A stretch of DNA of 64,000 nt, from assembly GCF_003963535.1 (NCBI RefSeq), contig NZ_CP034539.1, positions 2,046,001-2,110,000 on the forward strand, written 5' to 3'. The stretch's first letter is position 1; the number at the start of each line of letters is the position of its first letter. Of the stretch, positions 8,052-17,469 are shown one piece after another. The DNA is from Streptomyces cyaneochromogenes (GTDB lineage: Bacteria > Actinomycetota > Actinomycetes > Streptomycetales > Streptomycetaceae). The notes beneath the pieces were generated by a model that saw nothing but the letters and a program-made list of their open reading frames with translations, made no database searches and was not told the DNA's origin. The translations under genes and the position numbers were made by a program.

Positions 8052-9643
8052 TTGGGGTCCCCCTCGTCGTCGGCCTCGCGGCGGGCCGGTTGGGTTCGCG
8101 GCTGGAGTGTGTACGGGTCGGGCTTGTCCTTGAGTCCGTTCCAGAACGCCTCGACCCACGCACCGGGGGCGGGCTCGTCCACCTCCGGCTCGGGCATGGG
8201 CACGGGTTCGGGCTTCGGCGTCGACCAGATCGTCGGCCTGCCCTCCCGTTCGGCCCGCTCGATGGCCGCCTGCTCGGCGAGCCGCTTGCTGAGCGGGGTC
8301 TTGACCCGGCTGCGGCGCTGGGGCAGCCCGCCGGCGGTCCATTCGGTGACCACGGGGACGTCGTCCTCCATGGACACCGCGGCGGGGATCTTCGGGCTGG
8401 TGGGGCGCCGCTTCTTGGGTGTGCGCTTGGGACCTTCGAGCGCACCGGGTCCGAGCTTGGGCGCCGACACGGCGCCGATGCCGTGCGCGTATCCGGGCGC
8501 GGCTTCGGTGGTGAGCATCTCGCGCGGGATCACCAGGACGGCACGGACACCGCCGTACGCGGAGGTGCGCAGGGAGACCTGCATGTTGAACGCCGTACAC
8601 AGACGGCCGACGACGGCCAGGCCCAGTCGTGGGGACTCGCCGAGTTCCTGGAGGTCTCCGCCCACCTTGGCGCGCTCCAGCATGCCCTCGACCCGGGCGC
8701 GGGCCTCCTCGCTGAGGCTGACGCCGGCGTCCTCGATCTCGATCGCGATGCCGGTCTGCACCTCGGTGGCGGTGACGTGCACCTCGGTCTGCGGCGGCGA
8801 GTAGCGCGTGGCGTTGTCGAGGAGTTCGGCAGCGGCGTGGATGACCGGTTCGACGGAGATGCCGCGGACGTTGACCTGGGCGATGGAGTCCAGCTTGATG
8901 CGGCGGTACTCCAGGATCCGGGACATGGCGCCGCGCAGCACGCTGTACAGCTGGACGGGGTTGGGCCACTGACGGCCCGGTCGGCCGCCGCCGAGCACGG
9001 AGATGGAGTCGGCGAGGCGGCCGATCAGCATGGTGCCGTGGTCGATGCGCAGGAGGTCGTCGAAGACCTCGGGGTTGCGACCGTGGTCCTCCTCCATCTC
9101 CCGCAGTTCCACGGCCTGTTGGTGGACGATCGCCTGGACGCGGCGGGCGATGTTGACGAAGGAGCGCTGGGCGGAGTCGCGCAGGGCTTCCTCGTAGTCG
9201 ACGATGTCGAGCATCGACCTCACCAACGCGAGCTGCGAAGGCGAGAGTTGGGCGTAGGACGGGTCGATCTCGGCGAGGTCACGCATCACCTCATGAGGTG
9301 AATTGCCACAGCGCAGCCGGTAGATCGCGGCGGGCGTGACCTCCCGTGCGAGGCGGGCCATCTCCTCGTCGTGGGCGGCGACACGCCGTTCCAGATACGC
9401 GGCGTGACGGGCGTGCTCGGCCCGCTCGTCACGCAGGGCGCGGCCGCGGCGCATCACCTCGGCCGCGGATGCCAGCACCAGCAGCAGGGCCACGGCACCG
9501 CACACGCCGACGGCCGTCCGGGCCGGTTCCGCCACCACGGCGACGGCGGCTCCGGTTGCCGCGGCCATCACTATGGCGGGCAGCAACATGACGCGCGCGT
9601 ACGGGAGTTCACGGCGACGGGGCGGGGATTGAACGCTCACCAT
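8048..9643 (-). CDS. rarA: Conservon membrane histidine-kinase-like protein CvnA/RarA
   Basis: 531 residues; ATG at 9643 with AGAGGG upstream. Two membrane helices (about 17-37 and 43-63) leave almost no extracellular sensor. A coiled-coil linker carries the histidine-kinase-like LLRIDHGTMLIGRL (His202), followed by a HATPase domain: N box ELLDNATRYSPP (273-284), D box EIEDAGVSL and RLGLAVVGRL. The C-terminal ~150 residues are disordered, rich in Pro, Lys and Glu. It heads the rarABCDE operon. No response regulator accompanies it, which fits the conservon model in which the kinase-like protein scaffolds RarB, RarC and RarD. Confidence 0.92.
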   Translation of the reverse strand: MVSVQSPPRRRELPYARVMLLPAIVMAAATGAAVAVVAEPARTAVGVCGAVALLLVLASAAEVMRRGRALRDERAEHARHAAYLERRVAAHDEEMARLAREVTPAAIYRLRCGNSPHEVMRDLAEIDPSYAQLSPSQLALVRSMLDIVDYEEALRDSAQRSFVNIARRVQAIVHQQAVELREMEEDHGRNPEVFDDLLRIDHGTMLIGRLADSISVLGGGRPGRQWPNPVQLYSVLRGAMSRILEYRRIKLDSIAQVNVRGISVEPVIHAAAELLDNATRYSPPQTEVHVTATEVQTGIAIEIEDAGVSLSEEARARVEGMLERAKVGGDLQELGESPRLGLAVVGRLCTAFNMQVSLRTSAYGGVRAVLVIPREMLTTEAAPGYAHGIGAVSAPKLGPGALEGPKRTPKKRRPTSPKIPAAVSMEDDVPVVTEWTAGGLPQRRSRVKTPLSKRLAEQAAIERAEREGRPTIWSTPKPEPVPMPEPEVDEPAPGAWVEAFWNGLKDKPDPYTLQPRTQPARREADDEGDPK

Positions 9644-9990
9644 GTGGGCCCTCTGAAATGAATCGGGTGGGTGTAGGGGGAGCTTGCAGCGGGGTACGTC
9701 ATGGGTATGTCGGAATCTTCTGCATGTTTGGGAACAAGCGCACGAATACGCCTCAACTCGGTGCGCTGCGGGCGAGCTTAGTCCGACCGGATCATCGCCG
9801 TGTCATATTCAGCAAGCACCTGAAATGGGCTGCGTGACAGGAGTACCCTCGGCCCCATTTATACGCTCGGCTTGCATTCGTACACGGTGCGTCACGGCGT
9901 ACGGACGTGCGAAGAACACTCACCGTGACGGGCGAAGGACCGGGTTCCGGGCGTCCGCCCGAGGGATTCGGACCCCGTTCGCCCGGGTGC
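9644..9990. other. Intergenic region: rar promoter and TetR gene end
   Basis: These 347 bases separate the rarA start from the TetR stop codon (both minus strand) and should hold the rar operon promoter. They are more AT-rich than their surroundings (for example TCTGCATGTTTGGGAACAAG). A short hairpin, CGGGCG-TC-CGCCCG at 9948-9961, 30 bases after the TetR stop, may terminate that gene. I see no convincing small gene. Confidence 0.5.
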
Positions 9991-10626
9991 TCAGATCCCC
10001 GCGATACGCAGCGCGGCGTCCGCCGTCGCCTCGGCGAACACCGGTACCGGGCGCTCCGGGTCGGAGCGGCGGACGAGGATGACACCCTCGATCAGGCCGA
10101 AGAGCAGATCCGTACGCAGATCCAGCTCGCTCTTGGCGAGCGCGCCGCCCGCCGCCGTGGCGGCGAGCAACTGGCGGTAGGCGTCCTTGAGTTCGGCGCG
10201 CACGGCGTGGAAGCCGGCGAAGCGCTCGGCGCGCACCTCGGGCAGCAGGTACAGCCCGCCGAGGTTGTGCGGGCCGCCGCACAGCAGCTCCACGTCCGTG
10301 CGGCACAGCCGCCACAGTCGGTCCTCGGCCGGGGCCGCGTCGTCGGCGAGGAGCTCGCGGGCATAGGCGAGCGAGGGTGTGACCGTGGACTCCAGGAGCT
10401 CGGCGAGGAGTTCCTCCTTGCCGGAGACGTAGTGGTACATCGAGGCCTGCCGCATGCCCGCGCGCTCGGCGACGGCGCGGGTGGTGGTGGCGGCGTAGCC
10501 CCGGGTGGTGAACAACTCGGCGGCGGCCGCGAGGAGTTCGGCCCGCGGCTCCAGCCCGCTGTCCGGCCGTTGAGCGGCCCGCGGCCTGCCGACCCGTCGG
10601 CTTCCCGGCCCACCTGACGTACCCAT
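9991..10626 (-). CDS. TetR-family repressor of the guanidine/urea regulon
   Basis: 211 residues; ATG at 10626. The N-terminal HTH is clear (RAELLAAAAELFTTRGYAATTTRAVAERAG, then MRQASMYHYVSGKEELLAELLE), and the C-terminal ligand-binding domain is variable. The gene is divergent from the DUF1989/carboxylase operon, and a perfect 20-bp palindrome (10781-10800) lies between them. A related palindrome precedes the permease at 1181. The inferred role is a repressor of both, released by the substrate (guanidine or urea) or a metabolite. The ligand is not determined. Confidence 0.88.
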   Translation of the reverse strand: MGTSGGPGSRRVGRPRAAQRPDSGLEPRAELLAAAAELFTTRGYAATTTRAVAERAGMRQASMYHYVSGKEELLAELLESTVTPSLAYARELLADDAAPAEDRLWRLCRTDVELLCGGPHNLGGLYLLPEVRAERFAGFHAVRAELKDAYRQLLAATAAGGALAKSELDLRTDLLFGLIEGVILVRRSDPERPVPVFAEATADAALRIAGI

Positions 10627-10780
10627 GGGTTCGATCCTCGCACATCGGGGCGTACGGCGATCTCGACGAGGCTTCGGCGGCGTCCGGACACCTTGCGAGG
10701 GGCTGCCGCCTGCCCGAAGGTGGCCCTCGGTAACCACCCGGCAACACCCCCGCAATTCCGCCGACCCACCCCACCCTTAA

Positions 10781-10800
10781 TTTCTGTCGGGCGACAGAAA
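10781..10800. promoter_or_regulatory. TetR operator: perfect 20-bp palindrome
   Basis: TTTCTGTCGGGCGACAGAAA is a perfect inverted repeat (9-bp arms around GG) located 37 bases before the operon start at 10838 and about 155 bases before the divergent tetR start. The same core recurs at 1125-1148 before the permease. Position and symmetry fit a TetR-dimer binding site that overlaps the operon promoter. Confidence 0.7.
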
Positions 10801-10837
10801 AGCCCGCAGGTCGACACCCGAGCCGGAGGTCCCGCGC

Positions 10838-11662
10838 ATGGCGACAGAGACCACTTACGGAGCCCGTGACCACGCCCGCGCCCAGGAGGGCAGCCGGGCC
10901 GAGGCGATGCCCGTCGTACCGGCGCGGGAGTGGCCGTCGCCGCCCTGCGAGGCGGGGCATCTGGTGTGGGCCGAGACGGTGGCGGGCGGCAACTACACGC
11001 ACCGGGTGCTGGCCCGCGGCACGGAGCTGCGGCTGACCGACCTGCGCGGCGACGCCTGCGCACACCTGCTGCTGTATGCGGCCGACCGCCCCTGGGAGCG
11101 GCTGAACGTCGCCGACACGGTGAAGGTGCAGTGGAACGCCTACCTGGGCGAGAGCCGCCTGCTGCTGTCCGACCAGGGCCGGGTGCTCGCGAGCGTCGTC
11201 GCCGACACCTCCGGGCGCCACGACGCCCTGTGCGGGACGTCCACCCTCGTCCGCAACACCGAGCGCTACGGCGACGGCACCGCGCAGTCCCCCTCCCCCG
11301 CTGGCCGTGAACTGTTCAAGCTCGCGGCCGCGAAGAACGGCCTGGAGCCCCGGGACCTGCCCCCGTCGCTGTCCTTCTTCCAGGGCGTACAGGTCCGCGA
11401 GGACGGCACCCTCGACTTCACGGGCTCGGCCGGTCCCGGCGCCGGCGTGACACTGCGCGCCGAGCAGGACGTGACCGTGCTGATCGCCAACGTGCCGCAT
11501 CCGGCCGACCCGCGCCCCGAGTACGTCAGCACCCCACTGGAGGTGCTGGCCTGGCGCGCGGCGCCGACCGCCCCCGGCGACCCGCTCTGGGACGCCACCC
11601 CCGAGGGCCGCCGCGCCTTCCTCAACACCACCGAATTCCTCGCCGCGAGGGGGCTCGCATGA
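10838..11662 (+). CDS. Urea amidolyase-associated protein 1 (DUF1989), carboxyguanidine deiminase subunit
   Basis: 274 residues; ATG at 10838 with GGAGG 12 bases upstream. DUF1989 features: RGTELRLTDLRGDACAHLLLY, WNAYLGESRLLLSDQGRVLASVVADTSGRHD and NTERYGDG. Such proteins, long called urea-carboxylase-associated proteins, were shown to form a two-subunit carboxyguanidine deiminase (CgdAB), which converts carboxyguanidine to allophanate. In this larger subunit the two cysteines present near the C-terminus of its partner (NCPQINNPCNG) are replaced (NVPHPADPRPE), so it may be the non-catalytic half. Its stop overlaps the start of the next gene (ATGA). Confidence 0.88.
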   Translation: MATETTYGARDHARAQEGSRAEAMPVVPAREWPSPPCEAGHLVWAETVAGGNYTHRVLARGTELRLTDLRGDACAHLLLYAADRPWERLNVADTVKVQWNAYLGESRLLLSDQGRVLASVVADTSGRHDALCGTSTLVRNTERYGDGTAQSPSPAGRELFKLAAAKNGLEPRDLPPSLSFFQGVQVREDGTLDFTGSAGPGAGVTLRAEQDVTVLIANVPHPADPRPEYVSTPLEVLAWRAAPTAPGDPLWDATPEGRRAFLNTTEFLAARGLA

Positions 11663-12270
11663 GCACGAGCACGAGCACGACCGTCGTTCCCGCCCGCTCC
11701 GCCTGGTCGTCCGTGGTCCGCGAGGGCGAAACGCTGACCATCACCGACCTGCACGGCAACCAGGCCGTCGACTTCCTCGTGTACGACGCCCGGGACACGT
11801 CGGTCCGCTACAGCGCGCCCGACACCATCCACGCGCAGGGCGGCATCTTCCTGACCACGGGCAGCGTGCTGATGTCGAACGAGCACACCGCGCTGATGAC
11901 GGTCGTCGCCGACGAGGTGGGCCGGCACGACACGGTCGGCGGCGCCTGCTCCAAGGAGTCGAACACGCTCCGGTACGGCCATCACACCTGGTTCCAGCAC
12001 GCCTGCGTGGACAACTTCCTCGCCGAGGGCGCCAAGTACGGCCTCGGCAAACGCGATCTGGTCTCCAACATCAACTGGTACATGAACGTACCGGTCGAGA
12101 AGGACGGCACCCTCGGAATCGTCGACGGCATCTCGGCCCCGGGGCTGTCGCTGACCCTGCGCGCCGAGCGCGACGTCCTGGTCCTCGTCTCCAACTGCCC
12201 CCAGATCAACAACCCCTGCAACGGCTTCGAGCCGACCGCGGTGGAGATGACGATCGGGGCCGCTGGATGA
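11659..12270 (+). CDS. Urea amidolyase-associated protein 2 (DUF1989), carboxyguanidine deiminase subunit
   Basis: 203 residues; ATG at 11659 overlaps the preceding stop. DUF1989 motifs include DLHGNQAVDFLVYDA, GRHDTVGGACSKESNTLRYG and NCPQINNPCNGFEPT. Conserved His and Cys positions suggest a metal site, so this is the likely catalytic half of the heteromeric deiminase. It would hydrolyse carboxyguanidine, made by the carboxylase encoded next, to allophanate and ammonia in the cytoplasm. Coupling to both neighbours by 4-base overlaps implies stoichiometric expression. Confidence 0.88.
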   Translation: MSTSTSTTVVPARSAWSSVVREGETLTITDLHGNQAVDFLVYDARDTSVRYSAPDTIHAQGGIFLTTGSVLMSNEHTALMTVVADEVGRHDTVGGACSKESNTLRYGHHTWFQHACVDNFLAEGAKYGLGKRDLVSNINWYMNVPVEKDGTLGIVDGISAPGLSLTLRAERDVLVLVSNCPQINNPCNGFEPTAVEMTIGAAG

Positions 12271-15200
12271 GCTTCGACACGCTGCTCGTCGCCAACCGGG
12301 GCGAGATAGCCGTCCGCATCATCCGCACGGCTCGCGAACTGGGCCTGCGCACGGTCGCGGTGTACTCCGACCCGGACCGCTCCGCCCCTCACGTCCGGCT
12401 CGCCGACAAGGCCGTACGGCTCGGCCCGGCGCCCGCCAAGGACTCGTATCTCGACGCCGACCTGGTGCTGAAGGCGGCCAAGGACAGCGGGGCCGGGGCG
12501 ATCCACCCCGGCTACGGCTTCCTGTCCGAGGACGCGGCGTTCGCGCGGCGCTGCGAGGACGCCGGGATCGTGTTCGTGGGCCCGACGCCCGAGCAGCTGG
12601 AGCTGTTCGGCGCCAAGCACACGGCGCGGGCGGCGGCCGAGGCGGCGGGCGTACCGCTGGCGCCGGGGACGGGGCTGCTGGGTTCGCTCGCCGAGGCGCT
12701 CGACGAAGCCCGGGTCATCGGCTATCCCGTCATGCTCAAGGCGACCGGCGGCGGGGGCGGTATCGGCATGTCGGCATGTCGCTCCGCCGACGAACTGACC
12801 GAGGCCTGGGAGCGCGTGCAGCGTGTCGCCGCCGCCTCCTTCTCCTCCGCCGGTGTCTTCCTGGAGCGGCTCGTCGAGCGCGCCCGCCATGTCGAGGTGC
12901 AGGTCTTCGGCGACGGCGAGGGCAGGGTGGTCACCTTCGGCGACCGGGACTGCACGCTGCAACGGCGCAACCAGAAGGTGGTGGAGGAGGCCCCGGCACC
13001 AGGGCTCCCCCCGCACATCCGCGAGCAACTGGCCACCTCCGCACGTGACTTGTGCGCCTCCGTCGGCTACCGCTCCGCCGGCACCGTCGAGTTCGTGTAC
13101 GACGCCGCCCGCGAGGAGGCGTACTTCCTGGAGGTCAACACCCGCCTCCAGGTCGAGCACCCGGTCACCGAGGAGATCTACGGCGTCGACCTGGTCGTCT
13201 GGATGCTGCGCCTGGCACGCGGCGAGCGCGACGTCGTCCGCGACCCGGGCGCACCGCGCGGCCACGCCGTCGAGGCCCGCCTCTACGCCGAGGACCCCTC
13301 GCGCGAACACCGGCCCAGCGCGGGCCTGTTGACCAGGGTGGAGTTCCCGAGCGGGGTGCGGGTCGACGGCTGGGTCGAGACGGGCACCGAGGTGACGACG
13401 GCGTACGACCCGATGCTCGCGAAGATCATCGCGTACGGCCCCGACCGCGTCCACGCGCTGAAGCGGCTGGACGAGGCCCTGGCCCGCACCCGCGTCGACG
13501 GCATCGAGACCAACCTCGGCCTGGTGCGGGCGGCCCTCGCCGAGAGCCGCTTCCGCGAGGCCGCCCACTCGACGGCGACCCTCGCGGCCGTCACCGACCC
13601 GACCCCCCGTATCGAGGTCGTCTCCGGCGGCACCCTCACCACCGTGCAGGACTGGCCGGGCCGCACCGGCTACTGGCAGGTCGGCGTGCCGCCCTGCGGG
13701 CCGATGGACGACCTGTCCTTCCGGCTCGGCAACCGGGCGCTCGGCAACCACGAGGGCGCTCCCGGGCTCGAATGCACCCTCCAGGGACCGGCGTTGAGGT
13801 TCACACACGCCACCACGGTGTGTGTGACCGGCGCCCCGGCCCCGGTGACCGTCGACGGCACGCCGGTGCCGCAGTGGGAGCCGGTGACGGTGCCGGCGGG
13901 GGCCCTACTGGAGGTCGGCGCGCCCACCGGGCACGGCCTGCGGACGTACGTCCTCCTCGCGGGCGGCCTCGACGTCCCCGCCTTCCTGGGCAGCGCGAGC
14001 ACCTTCACGCTCGGCCGGTTCGGCGGGCACGGCGGGCGTGCGCTACGCACCGGCGACGTGCTGCACGGCGGGACGGTCGGGGACGGAACACCGGTTCCCG
14101 TACCGGACCGCCCGTTCTTCGGGTCCGTATGGCACATCGCGGCCGTCGAAGGTCCGCACGCCGCGCCGGAGTTCTTCACCGAGGACGACATCCGCGACTT
14201 CTACGCCGCCGACTGGAAGGTCCACTTCAACTCGGCGCGCACCGGCATACGGCTCGTCGGCCCGAGGCCGCGCTGGGCGCGCGCCGACGGCGGTGAGGCG
14301 GGCCTGCACCCGTCCAACATCCACGACACGCCGTACTCCGTCGGCGCCGTCGACTACACCGGCGACATGCCGGTGCTGCTGGGCCCGGACGGCCCGTCGC
14401 TGGGCGGGTTCGTGTGCCCGGCGACGGTGATCAGCAGTGAGCGCTGGAAGCTGGGGCAGCTGCGGCCGGGCGACACGGCGCGGTTCGTGCCGGTGGACGT
14501 GACGGGCCGGGAACGACCCGTGATCGTCGACGGCGGCGTACTGGCCCGGGACGGCGACGTGACGTACCGCCGCAGCGGCGACGACAACCTGCTGGTCGAG
14601 TTCGGGCCGATGCAGCTGGACCTGGCCCTGCGCATGCGGGTCCACGCGCTGATGGAGACGGTCGCCGAGACCCACCGGGACGGCATCACCGATCTGACGC
14701 CGGGCATCCGCTCCCTCCAGATCCAGACGGACCCGAACCGGCTGCCGCAGCACGAACTCCTCGCCGAGGTACGGGAGATGGTCGCGTCCCTCCCGCCCAC
14801 CGACGAACTCGTCGTCCCCTCCCGCACCGTCCACCTCCCCCTCTCCTGGGACGACCCGGCCACCCGTGAGGCCATCGCCCGCTACATGGCGGGCGTGCGC
14901 GACGACGCGCCCTGGTGCCCGTGGAACATCGAGTTCATCCGCCGCGTCAACGGCCTGGAGTCGGTCGAGGACGTGTACCGCACGGTCTTCGACGCGGAGT
15001 ACCTGGTCCTGGGGCTGGGCGATGTGTACCTGGGCGCTCCGGTGGCGACCCCGCTGGACCCGCGGCACCGTCTGGTGACCACCAAGTACAACCCGGCGCG
15101 CACCTGGACGGCCGAGAACTCGGTCGGCATCGGCGGCGCCTATCTGTGCGTCTACGGCATGGAGGGACCCGGCGGCTACCAGTTCGTGGGCCGTACGACC

Positions 15201-15779
15201 CAGGTGTGGTCGCCCTGGCAGCAGCGCGGGGCGTTCGAGCCGGGGTCGCCCTGGCTGCTGCGGTTCTTCGACCGGATCAAGTGGTACCCGGTGGGTGCCG
15301 AGGAACTGCTGGAGCTGCGGGCGGACATCAAGTCCGGGCGGTTCGTGCCGCGCATCGAGGAGGGCTCCTTCTCGCTCGCCGGGTACCGGGCCTTCCTGGC
15401 GGAGAACGCCGGGACGATCGCGGAGTTCAGGGGCCGGCAGCGGGCCGCTTTCGCGGCGGAGCGGGACGCGTGGGAGGCGGCCGGCGAGTTCGCGCGGGTG
15501 GACGAGACGACGGCGCCGGCCCCGCCCGCGGTCGAGGTGAGCGTCCCGCCGGGCGGGCGGCTCGTCGAGGCCGAGTTCACCGCATCCGTCTGGCAGCTGA
15601 ACGTCCGGCCGGGTGACGAGGTGACGGCAGGGCAGCCGCTGCTCGCCCTGGAGGCGATGAAGATGGAGTCCAGGGTGCACGCGCCGATGGCCGGCGTGGT
15701 CGTGGAGGTCCTGGCCAGGCCCGGAGACCAGGTGGAGGCGGGGACGGCCCTGGTCGTACTCGCGCCCGCCGCGACCTGA
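12267..15779 (+). CDS. Biotin-dependent guanidine/urea carboxylase
   Basis: 1170 residues; ATG at 12267 overlaps the previous stop. Domains in order: biotin carboxylase (1-450; LLVANRGEIAVRIIRTA, ATP-grasp loop KATGGGGGIGMSACR, NTRLQVEHPVTE), KipI/KipA-like carboxyltransferase domains (about 460-1080; VQDWPGRTGYWQVGVPPCGPMDD, EFGPMQLDLALRMRVHALM) and a biotinyl domain with EAMKMES, biotinylated Lys1132. It carboxylates urea or, more likely given the two DUF1989 partners, guanidine, using ATP and bicarbonate. The fungal enzyme carries the hydrolase on the same chain; here that is the next gene. Substrate choice cannot be settled from sequence by eye. Confidence 0.93.
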   Translation: MSFDTLLVANRGEIAVRIIRTARELGLRTVAVYSDPDRSAPHVRLADKAVRLGPAPAKDSYLDADLVLKAAKDSGAGAIHPGYGFLSEDAAFARRCEDAGIVFVGPTPEQLELFGAKHTARAAAEAAGVPLAPGTGLLGSLAEALDEARVIGYPVMLKATGGGGGIGMSACRSADELTEAWERVQRVAAASFSSAGVFLERLVERARHVEVQVFGDGEGRVVTFGDRDCTLQRRNQKVVEEAPAPGLPPHIREQLATSARDLCASVGYRSAGTVEFVYDAAREEAYFLEVNTRLQVEHPVTEEIYGVDLVVWMLRLARGERDVVRDPGAPRGHAVEARLYAEDPSREHRPSAGLLTRVEFPSGVRVDGWVETGTEVTTAYDPMLAKIIAYGPDRVHALKRLDEALARTRVDGIETNLGLVRAALAESRFREAAHSTATLAAVTDPTPRIEVVSGGTLTTVQDWPGRTGYWQVGVPPCGPMDDLSFRLGNRALGNHEGAPGLECTLQGPALRFTHATTVCVTGAPAPVTVDGTPVPQWEPVTVPAGALLEVGAPTGHGLRTYVLLAGGLDVPAFLGSASTFTLGRFGGHGGRALRTGDVLHGGTVGDGTPVPVPDRPFFGSVWHIAAVEGPHAAPEFFTEDDIRDFYAADWKVHFNSARTGIRLVGPRPRWARADGGEAGLHPSNIHDTPYSVGAVDYTGDMPVLLGPDGPSLGGFVCPATVISSERWKLGQLRPGDTARFVPVDVTGRERPVIVDGGVLARDGDVTYRRSGDDNLLVEFGPMQLDLALRMRVHALMETVAETHRDGITDLTPGIRSLQIQTDPNRLPQHELLAEVREMVASLPPTDELVVPSRTVHLPLSWDDPATREAIARYMAGVRDDAPWCPWNIEFIRRVNGLESVEDVYRTVFDAEYLVLGLGDVYLGAPVATPLDPRHRLVTTKYNPARTWTAENSVGIGGAYLCVYGMEGPGGYQFVGRTTQVWSPWQQRGAFEPGSPWLLRFFDRIKWYPVGAEELLELRADIKSGRFVPRIEEGSFSLAGYRAFLAENAGTIAEFRGRQRAAFAAERDAWEAAGEFARVDETTAPAPPAVEVSVPPGGRLVEAEFTASVWQLNVRPGDEVTAGQPLLALEAMKMESRVHAPMAGVVVEVLARPGDQVEAGTALVVLAPAAT

Positions 15780-15797
15780 ATCGCGAGGAGAACAACA

Positions 15798-17459
15798 ATG
15801 TCGAGCGCACTGTCCCGTGTCCGCGCCGCCTACGCCCGGATCGAAGCCGTGGACCGCCCCGAGATCTGGATCGATCTGCGCCCGCGGGCCGATGTCGAGG
15901 CCGAGGCCCGGATCATCGACGACCGCGCGGCCGCGGGGGAACACCTCCCGCTCGCGGGCCGCCTGTTCGCCGCCAAGGGCAACATCGACGTCCAGGGCCT
16001 GCCCACCACCGCGGGCTGCCCTTCGTACGCCTACGACCCCGAGGCCGACGCACCCGTGGTCGCCCGCCTGCGTGCCGCGGGCGCGCTCGTCCTCGGCACG
16101 ACGAACCTCGACCAGTTCGCGACGGGCCTGGTCGGCACCCGCTCCCCCTACGGCGCGGTGCGCGGCGCCCACGACCCGGCCAGGATCAGCGGCGGCTCCA
16201 GCGCCGGCTCGGCCGTCGCCGTGGCGCTCGGCATCGTCGACTTCGCGCTCGGCACGGACACGGCGGGCTCGGGCCGGGTCCCGGCCGCCTTCAACGGCAT
16301 CGTCGGCCTCAAACCGACCCGGGGCCTGGTCCCGACCGTGGGCGTCGTCCCGGCCTGTGCGTCGATCGACTGCGTGACGGTGTTCGCGCGGACGCTGCCG
16401 GAGGCCGAGCAGGCCCTGTCGTTCATGGCGTCCCCACCCGCCCGCGCCCTGCCCCCGCTCCCCCAGCGCGCACCGGGGCCGTGGCGCGTCGCGGCCGCGC
16501 CCGTGGAGCAGCTCGGTGAGCTGGACCAGGGCTGGGCCGAGGCCTACGAGGCCGCGGTACGGCAGCTCGCCGCAACCGGCGCCGACATCCGCACCCTTGA
16601 CCTCGCGCCCTTCACCGAAGCCGCCGCCATGCTGTACGAGGGGGCCTTCGTCGCCGAGCGCTACACGGCCGTGGGGCGCTTTGTCGACAAGGCGCTGGAA
16701 GCGGGGGACGGCACCCTCGACCCCACCGTCGCCGGCATCATCACTCGCGCCCGCGACATCCCGGCCCACCGGCTCTTCGCCGACCAGGACCGACTGGCCG
16801 CCCTGCGCGCCCGCGCCGAGGCCGAACTCGCCGACGCGGACGCCCTGTTGCTCCCGACCACACCCGGCCACCCCACCCTCGCCGAGGTGGCCGCCGACCC
16901 GCTGGGCGCCAACGCCCGACTGGGCCGCTTCACCAACTCCACGAACCTCTTCGACCTGGCCGCGGTCGCCGTCCCGGCCGGTGAGGTGAACGGCCTGCCG
17001 TTCGGCGTGATGCTGATCGGTCCGGCGTTCACGGAGGAGCGGCTCGCCCGGATCGCGGATCTGCTCCGCCCGGAGGTGAGCCTCGCCGTGGTGGGCGCCC
17101 ATCTCTCCGGCCAGCCCCTGAACCCCCAACTCCTCGCCCTGGGCGCCCGGTTCGACCGTACGACCGCCACGGCGCCCGTCTATCGCCTGCACGCCCTGTC
17201 CACGACCCCGCCCAAGCCGGGCCTGGTCCACGTGGGCGAGGGCGGTGCCGCGATCGAGGCCGAGGTGTGGCGGCTCCCGGCTGAGGGACTCGGCCGGCTC
17301 CTCGCCGGGCTGCCCCGGCCGATGGCTCTGGGGCGGGTGCGGCTGGAGGACGGCAGCCATGTTCCCGGGTTCCTGTGCGAGCCGGGGGCGCTCACGGACG
17401 CGGAGGACATCACGGCGTACGGGGGCTGGCGGGCGTACCTCGGGGGCGGCCGCCGCTGA
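15798..17459 (+). CDS. atzF: Allophanate hydrolase
   Basis: 553 residues; ATG at 15798 with GAGGAG upstream, 18 bases after the carboxylase stop. The amidase-signature triad is visible: Lys60 (FAAKGNID), cis-Ser134 (GGSSAGSAV) and nucleophile Ser158 (GTDTAGSGR), with the standard 24-residue spacing. The C-terminal ~120 residues match the allophanate hydrolase C domain (PMALGRVRLEDGSHVPGFLCE, GGWRAYL). It converts allophanate to ammonia and CO2, the final step of the operon. A strong hairpin follows. Confidence 0.93.
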   Translation: MSSALSRVRAAYARIEAVDRPEIWIDLRPRADVEAEARIIDDRAAAGEHLPLAGRLFAAKGNIDVQGLPTTAGCPSYAYDPEADAPVVARLRAAGALVLGTTNLDQFATGLVGTRSPYGAVRGAHDPARISGGSSAGSAVAVALGIVDFALGTDTAGSGRVPAAFNGIVGLKPTRGLVPTVGVVPACASIDCVTVFARTLPEAEQALSFMASPPARALPPLPQRAPGPWRVAAAPVEQLGELDQGWAEAYEAAVRQLAATGADIRTLDLAPFTEAAAMLYEGAFVAERYTAVGRFVDKALEAGDGTLDPTVAGIITRARDIPAHRLFADQDRLAALRARAEAELADADALLLPTTPGHPTLAEVAADPLGANARLGRFTNSTNLFDLAAVAVPAGEVNGLPFGVMLIGPAFTEERLARIADLLRPEVSLAVVGAHLSGQPLNPQLLALGARFDRTTATAPVYRLHALSTTPPKPGLVHVGEGGAAIEAEVWRLPAEGLGRLLAGLPRPMALGRVRLEDGSHVPGFLCEPGALTDAEDITAYGGWRAYLGGGRR

Positions 17460-17469
17460 AAAAAGCAAA

